From Micromonospora halophytica (GTDB lineage: Bacteria; Actinomycetota; Actinomycetes; Mycobacteriales; Micromonosporaceae): 64,000 bases of DNA. The DNA lies in assembly GCF_900090245.1 (NCBI RefSeq), contig NZ_FMDN01000001.1, forward strand, positions 470,241 to 534,240, written 5' to 3'. Position numbers and translations under genes: made by a program. Shown here in pieces: positions 58,770-64,000 of this stretch. Every line of letters begins with the position of its first letter. Position 1 is the stretch's first letter. The notes below the pieces were generated by a model that saw only the letters and a program-made list of their open reading frames with translations, was not told the origin of the DNA and ran no database searches.

Positions 58770-59954
58770 TCACTCGGCACGCAACGCGACCACCGGGTCC
58801 AGGCGACCGGCCCGTTGCGCCGGGACCACCCCGAAGACGATGCCCACCGCCGCGGAGACCCCGAAGGCGAGCGCCAGCGACCACCAGGTGATCGCCGCCG
58901 GGATCGGCGAGACGGCGTCCACCAGCAGCGCGGCGCCCACCCCGAGGGCCATGCCGGTCAGCCCGCCGATCGCGGTGAGCAGCACCGCCTCCAGCAGGAA
59001 CTGCACGCCGATGTCCCGGGGACGCGCGCCGACCGCCTTGCGCAGGCCGATCTCCCGGGTCCGCTCCCGTACCGAGACGAGCATGATGTTGGAGACGCCG
59101 ACCCCGCCGACCAGCAGCGAGATGCCGGCGATGGCGGCCAGCACGCCGGTGAGCACGCCCAGGATGTCGCCGAGCACGCCGAGGATCTGCTGCTGGGTGA
59201 CCGCGCTGAACTCGGTGTCCGGGTGCCGGCGGGACAGTTCGGCGACGATCCGGTCGCCCAACTCGTCGATCCGCTCCCGGTCCGGGGCCTTCACCGCGAT
59301 ACCGTCCACCCGCTGGGTGCCCCAGAGCCGCTGCGCGGCGGTGACCGGCACGTGCACCTCGTCGTCCCGGTCGACACCGAGGCTCTGCCCCAGCGGCGTG
59401 AAGACGCCGATCACCCGGAACCGGACCCCGGCGAGCGTCACCTGCTGGCCGAGCGGCTCCCGGTCCGGGAAGAGGGCGCGGGCCACCGAGTCCCCGAGCA
59501 CGGCCACCCGGCGGCTGGTGTCCACGTCCGCGCCGGTCAGGTAGCGCCCCCGGGCCAGTGACCGGGTGAAGACCGTCGGAGTGGTCTCCAGCACCCCCTG
59601 CACGGTCGTGAAGTCGGAGCGGTTGCCGGCGCGGGCGGTCGCGCCGGAGGCGATGGTGACCGCGACCCGGTCGGGGTCACCGACCACCCGGGACACCGCG
59701 TCCACGTCCTTGAGCGTCAGCGGCGACACCACCGGGGCGGTGCCCACCTCGATCCGGCCGGGAACCACCAGCAGCAGGTTGGAGCCGAGCCCTTCGACCT
59801 GCTGCTCGACCTTCTGCTTGGTGCCGGTGCCGATGGCGACGAGCAGCACCACCGAGGCCACCCCGATGATCACGCCGAGCATGGTCAGCGCGCTGCGCAT
59901 CCGGTTGGCGCGCAGTGCGTCCAGCGCCACCCGCCAGGCCTCGGCCACCCTCAC
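58770..59954 (-). CDS. MacB-type ABC transporter permease (FtsX family)
   Basis: A 394-residue permease with four membrane helices: one at about 22-45 (RSALTMLGVIIGVASVVLLV), an outside MacB_PCD domain of some 210 residues, then three helices near the C-terminus (from LGVLTGVLAAIAGISLLVGG, and ERTREIGLRKAVGARPRD between). The typical EIGLRKAVGA coupling motif is present. It pairs with the ATPase and adaptor in the next two genes, with 4-base overlap. Related systems export peptides or antibiotics; in a Gram-positive the system would act across one membrane. Confidence 0.9.
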   Translation of the reverse strand: MRVAEAWRVALDALRANRMRSALTMLGVIIGVASVVLLVAIGTGTKQKVEQQVEGLGSNLLLVVPGRIEVGTAPVVSPLTLKDVDAVSRVVGDPDRVAVTIASGATARAGNRSDFTTVQGVLETTPTVFTRSLARGRYLTGADVDTSRRVAVLGDSVARALFPDREPLGQQVTLAGVRFRVIGVFTPLGQSLGVDRDDEVHVPVTAAQRLWGTQRVDGIAVKAPDRERIDELGDRIVAELSRRHPDTEFSAVTQQQILGVLGDILGVLTGVLAAIAGISLLVGGVGVSNIMLVSVRERTREIGLRKAVGARPRDIGVQFLLEAVLLTAIGGLTGMALGVGAALLVDAVSPIPAAITWWSLALAFGVSAAVGIVFGVVPAQRAGRLDPVVALRAE

Positions 59955-60910
59955 GCCGCACCCCCGGCCGCCGGCTCGCGCGGAAGGCGCCCGGTGGCTC
60001 CGGCGGCGCCACCGGAGCCACCGGACGGGTGCCCCGGGCCGCTTCCGGACGCGGACCGGGGCTCCGCGCTGGGAGCGGCCCCCAGTGTCTCAGGTCCGTC
60101 TCCGGCGTCCGACAGCGGTCGATCATGAACGACCGGCCCGGTCGCCCGGGACGGGTCCGCCTCGCCGCGCACCCGGTCCCGACCCGCCGCCTCCTGCCAC
60201 GTCGTCGCAGGTGACGCCGCGCCGGCGGTGTCCGACACGACCACCCCGTCCCGCATCGCGATCCGCCGCCGGGCCCGGGCCGCCACCTCGTTGTCGTGGG
60301 TCACCATCACCAGGGCCACCCCCGACTCGGCGTTGAGCTGCTCCAGCAGGGCCAGCACCGCCTGACCGGTCGCGGTGTCCAGGTTGCCGGTCGGCTCGTC
60401 GGCGAGCAGCACCGTCGGGTCGGTGACCAGCGCACGGGCAATCGCCACCCGCTGCTGCTCCCCGCCGGACATCTGGTTGGGCCGGTGCTCCAGCCGGTGC
60501 CCGAGGCCGACCCGACCGAGCATCGCCGCCGCCCGAGCGCGCCGCTGCCGCGCGCCCACCCCCCGGTACACCAGCGGCAGCGCCACGTTGTCCACCGCCG
60601 AGGTACGCGGCAGCAGGTGGAACGCCTGGAACACGAAGCCGATGGTCTCGTTGCGCAGCGTCGCCAGCTCCGGCGCGGAGAGGGTGTGCACGTCCCGGCC
60701 GCCGATCACCAGCCGGCCGCCGGTCGGCCGGTCCAACCCACCGAGCAGGTGCATCAGGGTCGACTTGCCGGAGCCGGACGGCCCGACCAGGGCCACGTAG
60801 TCGCCGGGCGCGACGGTCAGCGTCACCCCCCGCAGCGCCGGCACCGACACCCCGTCGAGCTGGTACGTGCGGGACACGTCGACGGCCTCGATCGCAGGAG
60901 CGGGGTTCAC
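59951..60910 (-). CDS. ABC transporter ATP-binding protein, MacB/LolD type
   Basis: A 319-residue ATPase. Walker A is [20 protein letters not shown], the signature [15 protein letters not shown] and Walker [14 protein letters not shown], all as in the LolD/MacB family. After about residue 225 there is a 95-residue Gly/Pro/Ala-rich tail ([20 protein letters not shown]) of low complexity, which other members lack. The start overlaps the adaptor stop and the stop overlaps the permease start by 4 bases each, so all three parts are made together. Confidence 0.9.
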   Translation of the reverse strand: MNPAPAIEAVDVSRTYQLDGVSVPALRGVTLTVAPGDYVALVGPSGSGKSTLMHLLGGLDRPTGGRLVIGGRDVHTLSAPELATLRNETIGFVFQAFHLLPRTSAVDNVALPLVYRGVGARQRRARAAAMLGRVGLGHRLEHRPNQMSGGEQQRVAIARALVTDPTVLLADEPTGNLDTATGQAVLALLEQLNAESGVALVMVTHDNEVAARARRRIAMRDGVVVSDTAGAASPATTWQEAAGRDRVRGEADPSRATGPVVHDRPLSDAGDGPETLGAAPSAEPRSASGSGPGHPSGGSGGAAGATGRLPREPAAGGAA

Positions 60911-62286
60911 CGGACTTCCTGGCCGTCGGTGACCCGGTCGGCCCCGCGTACCACCACCTGGTCGCCGGCCTGCACCCCGTCGAGGATCTGCACCAGGTCC
61001 GGCCCCTGCACGCCCACGGTGACCGCCACCCGGTCCGCCTGGCCGTCCCGGACCAGCCAGACGGCGTCCCGGCCGTCGGCGGAGAAGACCGCCGAGGCGG
61101 GGACGGTGACCGCGTCGGTGGCCTCGCGCACCCGCAGCCGGACCACGGCGTTCATGCCGGGGCGGGGCGCCGGGGCCGCCTCCTGATCACCGAGCCGGCC
61201 CGCGCCGAGGGCGAGCCGCACCCGGTAGCTGACCCCACCCCGCGCCGAACTGCTGGGCAGCACGTCGACCGAGCGGACCGTGGCGTCGTACGTGGCGCCG
61301 GTGACCGCGTCCAACTCCACCGTGGCGGTCAGGCCGGGACGGACCAGCAGCACGTCCGTCTCGTCCACCTCGGCGAGCAGGCCGAGCGCGCCGGTGTCCA
61401 CGACGGTGAGGATCGGGGTGCCGGCGGTGACCCGGCCGCCGGCCGGGATCGCGTCGTCCACCCCCGGCGGCGGTCCGGAGCGGGTCGGGCCGAGCGCCGA
61501 CGGATCGAGACCGGCCGGAAGCTGACCCCCGCCGAGCAGGGCCGACAGATCGGCGCCGCCCCCGGACGGGGTGCCGCCCGGCTGCACCACCCCCGGAATC
61601 GGGGCGCGCAGGGTCAGCGCGTCGACGGTCGCCTTCGCCAGGTCGTACGCCTGGCGGGCCTGCAGCCGTTGCGCCGACGACAGCGCGCCGACGGCCGAGT
61701 TGAGCCCGGCGACGCCCCGCTGCACCGACCGGACCGCCTCGTCGGCGGTACGCGCGGCGGCGGCGTACTGCCGCTGCGCGGAGGTGACCTGGGCCAGCAG
61801 CGCGTCGCGTACCTTCTGGTCGGCGATCTTTCCGGCGGCCTCGCGGGCGGCGTCGAACGCCTCGTCGGCGGCCCGGTCGGTACCGCGCCGGCGGGTGCCC
61901 AGGTGGCCGACGGCGACGCCCCGGCCGGCCCGGTCGGCGGCCCGCAGCGCCTCGCGGGCCTGGCGGAGCCGTTCCTGGGCGGACGGCGAACTCACCACGG
62001 CGAGCACCTGGCCCCGCCGCACCCGCTGTCCGGGCTGGACGCGGAGGCTGGCCAGGGTGCCGTCGGCGGGGGCGGTGACGGTGGCGGCGGCGCGGGCCGT
62101 CACGGTGGCCGGGGCGTCGATCACCTCGGCGACGGCAGCGCGGGACGCCGGGGCGAGCGCGACGTCGGACTTCTCGTCGCCGCACGAGGCGGCGGTGCCG
62201 CCGGTCAGGGCGACGACGGCGAGCAGGGCGGTGAGCAGGCGGGGCCGCGTGGCTGTCAGGGGCCGCGGCGAGTCGGTGCGGCGCAC
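60907..62286 (-). CDS. Membrane-fusion-type adaptor lipoprotein of the MacAB-like system
   Basis: A 459-residue HlyD/RND-type adaptor. The N-terminus is a signal peptide with a possible lipobox at Cys35 (TAASC). A biotinyl-lipoyl type half follows (APADGTLASLRVQPGQRVRR), then a long helical hairpin (about 105-215), a beta-barrel region and the C-terminal stretch TDAVTVPASAVFSADGRDAV. In Gram-positives such proteins act outside the membrane with an FtsX permease. The start is a GTG at 62286. It is followed, with 4-base overlap, by the ATPase gene. Confidence 0.88.
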   Translation of the reverse strand: MRRTDSPRPLTATRPRLLTALLAVVALTGGTAASCGDEKSDVALAPASRAAVAEVIDAPATVTARAAATVTAPADGTLASLRVQPGQRVRRGQVLAVVSSPSAQERLRQAREALRAADRAGRGVAVGHLGTRRRGTDRAADEAFDAAREAAGKIADQKVRDALLAQVTSAQRQYAAAARTADEAVRSVQRGVAGLNSAVGALSSAQRLQARQAYDLAKATVDALTLRAPIPGVVQPGGTPSGGGADLSALLGGGQLPAGLDPSALGPTRSGPPPGVDDAIPAGGRVTAGTPILTVVDTGALGLLAEVDETDVLLVRPGLTATVELDAVTGATYDATVRSVDVLPSSSARGGVSYRVRLALGAGRLGDQEAAPAPRPGMNAVVRLRVREATDAVTVPASAVFSADGRDAVWLVRDGQADRVAVTVGVQGPDLVQILDGVQAGDQVVVRGADRVTDGQEVR

Positions 62287-62336
62287 CGGCCAACCCTAGC
62301 CCGGCGTCGATGCCACCGGCGGAGCGGCCGCCGCCG

Positions 62337-63773
62337 TCACCCGGCCACCGACCGGACGTACCCGACGCACTCGTCGTGCAGCGTCGACCACCGCTCGCCG
62401 AGGACCTGCTCGGACGCCTCCTCCACCGGCCGCCGGTCGTGCACCACGGACCGGAAGAAGGCCAGCACCTGCTGCTCGCCGTACCGGTCGACCAGGTGAC
62501 GGACGGCGAGGTAGCCGACGCCGTAGCTGCCGCCGACCCGGTCCGCCGGTGCCGTGTCGGCCGGGGCGAGCGCCGCCAGCCGGCCGTCCCAGCCGCCGGT
62601 GACCAGTCGCCGGACCTCGTCCAGCCCGTCGTAGCGGCTCACCCGCGCGCCGTCGGCCCCGGCGTACTCGGCCAACCCCTCCACCAGCCACCAGGTCGGC
62701 CGGCCGGGATGGCCCCGGTCGGGCAGCGAGGCGGCGTGGGTCAGCTCGTGCCGCAGCAGCTCGCCCCGGCCGGAGGCGGACAGCGCGTCGGCGTTCAGCA
62801 CCACCTCGTGGTGGCCACCGCCGACGCTGACGGCGTACCCGGCGGTCCACTTCGGGCGACCACCGCCGTACCAGCGTCGCCACTCTGCCCGGCCGGCGTA
62901 GAAGACGCGGTACCGGTCCGGGGGTGGGCCGGCCACCGCGTACCGGTCGGCCACCTTCGCCGCCTCCTCCGCCTCGGCGAGCAGGCCGGGCAGCTTCCCC
63001 CGCAGCGCCGGGGTGGTGGCGACGACGGTCCGCGCGCCGACGGCCACCACCAGCTCACTGACCTCCCAGGGCCGGGCGCCGGTCCGCGCCGAGCGGGACT
63101 CCTCGACGGCGAGCAGCAGCGGCGCGTCGCCGCCCTCCCGCCAACGGGTGGCGGCCAGCACCGGGCTCGGCGTGCAGTCCGGCACCACGAGGCAGTACCG
63201 GAAGGCGACCAGTTGCCGCCACTGGCCCGGCCGCCCGGCGACCGGGGTGGGCAGGCCCTGGGGCTCGGCGTGCCAGACGGAGACCCGCAGCGCCCGCAGC
63301 GCGGCGAAGCGACGGGTGAGCTCGGCCCGGGCGCCCCGGTCGGCGACCGCGAGGAAGCCGGCCCGGTCCCCGCCGAGCAGCGCGACGGCCTGCCGGTCGA
63401 GCTGGGCGGTCAGCCGCTCGGCGACCCGCCGGGCGGCGAGGGTCGCGGGATCGTCCGACGCGGCGGAGGGACGGCCGGTCGCGGAACGGCCGGCGTCCCG
63501 GTCCGCCAGCCCGGTCAGCAGTGCCGCCGGCACGCCGCAGGCCAGCAGCACGAGGACCGTCGCGAGCGCCGCCCAGCCCCACCACCGCCGGCGTACGCGC
63601 CCGGCCGGCCCAGGGGCCGGGCCCGCAGCCACGTCCGGGGCCGGGGTGGGATCCGGGGCCGGGACGGAGGTCGGGGTTTCGGCTACGGGTGGAGGCGCGT
63701 CGATCCGGATGCCCGGCGCGGGCTCGCCCGGCCCCGGCTCGTCCGCCACGTCGGTCGCCGGCCCGTCAGTCAC
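62337..63773 (-). CDS. Membrane-anchored HELTH metallopeptidase-like protein
   Basis: A 478-residue protein. The first 60 residues are Pro/Ala-rich and cytoplasmic, then comes one membrane helix (WWGWAALATVLVLLACGVPA, about 64-86) and an outside part with two cysteines (FRYCLVVPDCTPS). The C-terminal domain has the gluzincin motif LLRHELTHAASLP (HExxH) followed by the third ligand candidate in WLVEGLAEYAG. It resembles the peptidase MA-like family of actinobacteria. Substrate unknown. It ends 50 bases ahead of the adaptor gene and may share its operon. Confidence 0.85.
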   Translation of the reverse strand: MTDGPATDVADEPGPGEPAPGIRIDAPPPVAETPTSVPAPDPTPAPDVAAGPAPGPAGRVRRRWWGWAALATVLVLLACGVPAALLTGLADRDAGRSATGRPSAASDDPATLAARRVAERLTAQLDRQAVALLGGDRAGFLAVADRGARAELTRRFAALRALRVSVWHAEPQGLPTPVAGRPGQWRQLVAFRYCLVVPDCTPSPVLAATRWREGGDAPLLLAVEESRSARTGARPWEVSELVVAVGARTVVATTPALRGKLPGLLAEAEEAAKVADRYAVAGPPPDRYRVFYAGRAEWRRWYGGGRPKWTAGYAVSVGGGHHEVVLNADALSASGRGELLRHELTHAASLPDRGHPGRPTWWLVEGLAEYAGADGARVSRYDGLDEVRRLVTGGWDGRLAALAPADTAPADRVGGSYGVGYLAVRHLVDRYGEQQVLAFFRSVVHDRRPVEEASEQVLGERWSTLHDECVGYVRSVAG

Positions 63774-63888
63774 CGGCGAAGGGTACGGCCGATCGGGTGA
63801 TCCCGGCCAGCGCCACTCGCGTGCCGAATCGGCGGGCGCGTACGACGGCCAGTGGGCGCTGGAGTCGCCGTGCCCCCGGACGTCCGGC
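63774..63888. other. Spacer between proline dehydrogenase and the HELTH protein
   Basis: A 115-base gap. It contains no convincing hairpin or promoter. Nothing else seen. Confidence 0.3.
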
Positions 63889-64000
63889 CTACGTCCTCGA
63901 CATCAGGGCCCGGCCGAAGAACATCAGGTTCGCCGGCCGCTCGGCGAGCCGGCGCATCAGGTAGCCGTACCAGTCCTCGCCGTACGGCAGGTAGGTCCGC
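63889..64000 (-). CDS. Proline dehydrogenase, C-terminal fragment
   Basis: The last 36 residues of an otherwise off-window gene: [20 protein letters not shown] followed by [16 protein letters not shown] and stop at 63889. This matches the end of monofunctional actinobacterial proline dehydrogenase (PutB/PRODH), where the [16 protein letters not shown] block binds substrate and FAD. The enzyme oxidises proline to pyrroline-5-carboxylate. Only this fragment is visible, so the rest is inferred. Confidence 0.8.
   Translation of the reverse strand, partial: RTYLPYGEDWYGYLMRRLAERPANLMFFGRALMSRT

Overview
The window is about 64 kb of very GC-rich DNA with dense genes, frequent GTG/TTG starts, and many 4-base stop/start overlaps. 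It looks like a chromosomal segment of a filamentous actinomycete. Protein character and gene order point to Micromonosporaceae (Micromonospora-like). Evidence includes a BldN-type ECF sigma factor with an RsbN-like partner, polyphosphate glucokinase, Rex, mobile-looking palindromes in intergenic regions, and the small basic protein bS22 beside a BldC/BdtA-like regulator. No tRNA, rRNA, CRISPR array, prophage or complete insertion sequence was seen.

Layout. 1-6.2 kb: the 5' part of a RecQ-like helicase gene, then a five-gene branched-chain amino-acid type ABC importer operon read leftward. 6.3-7.7 kb: a small accessory patch with a DivIVA-like protein, a cysteine-bearing 89-residue protein, a divergent 76-residue GntR regulator, and a 209-bp element with 28-bp terminal inverted repeats. 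7.8-16.5 kb: secreted glycerophosphodiesterase, a two-gene K+ uptake system, a Ser/Thr kinase with an outside CBM2-like domain, a membrane spermidine-synthase-like protein, a secreted coiled-coil protein and a HisN-type phosphatase. 16.5-20 kb: a translationally coupled signalling operon (receiver-PP2C phosphatase, CHASE3 histidine kinase, stand-alone receiver) that runs into hisN. 20-29.5 kb: M28 peptidase, secreted SurE, Smr and TPR proteins, polyphosphate glucokinase, ABC-F ATPase, a BON-methyltransferase fusion and a LacI regulator. 29.5-30.7 kb: a broken chimera of a GH51 front half and a GH43 back half under two tandem LacI-type operators. 30.8-42.3 kb: secreted GHL10 hydrolase, phospholipase A2, a cyclase/STAND/TPR protein, FmdB zinc ribbon, a lytic transglycosylase with a probable leaderless start, a double-GNAT protein and a large secreted nuclease.

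43.5-58.6 kb is a conserved actinobacterial block. It holds rex-hemA-hemC-hemD(-cobA)-hemB, a HAD phosphatase, a glutaredoxin-like protein and an AMP-dependent ligase, then bldN, an rsbN-like gene, a SerB-like HAD, an acyltransferase, an epimerase-like protein, bS22 and the BldC/BdtA-like HTH protein. From memory this matches the Mycobacterium tuberculosis Rv0500A-Rv0512 order and the Streptomyces hemB-bdtA region. Rex-controlled tetrapyrrole synthesis therefore sits beside developmental control genes. 58.7-64 kb: a MacAB-like three-gene export system, a membrane-anchored HELTH metallopeptidase and the 3' end of a proline dehydrogenase gene.

The most unusual content is the repeat fraction (at least three unrelated long palindromes plus the 209-bp element), the GH51/GH43 deletion chimera beside a piece of one of these palindromes, the CBM2 kinase lacking the catalytic-loop lysine, the BON-methyltransferase fusion and the hybrid metal site of HemB. 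I did not find a clear new defence or biosynthetic system. The 6.3-7.7 kb patch is the best candidate for undescribed accessory biology.
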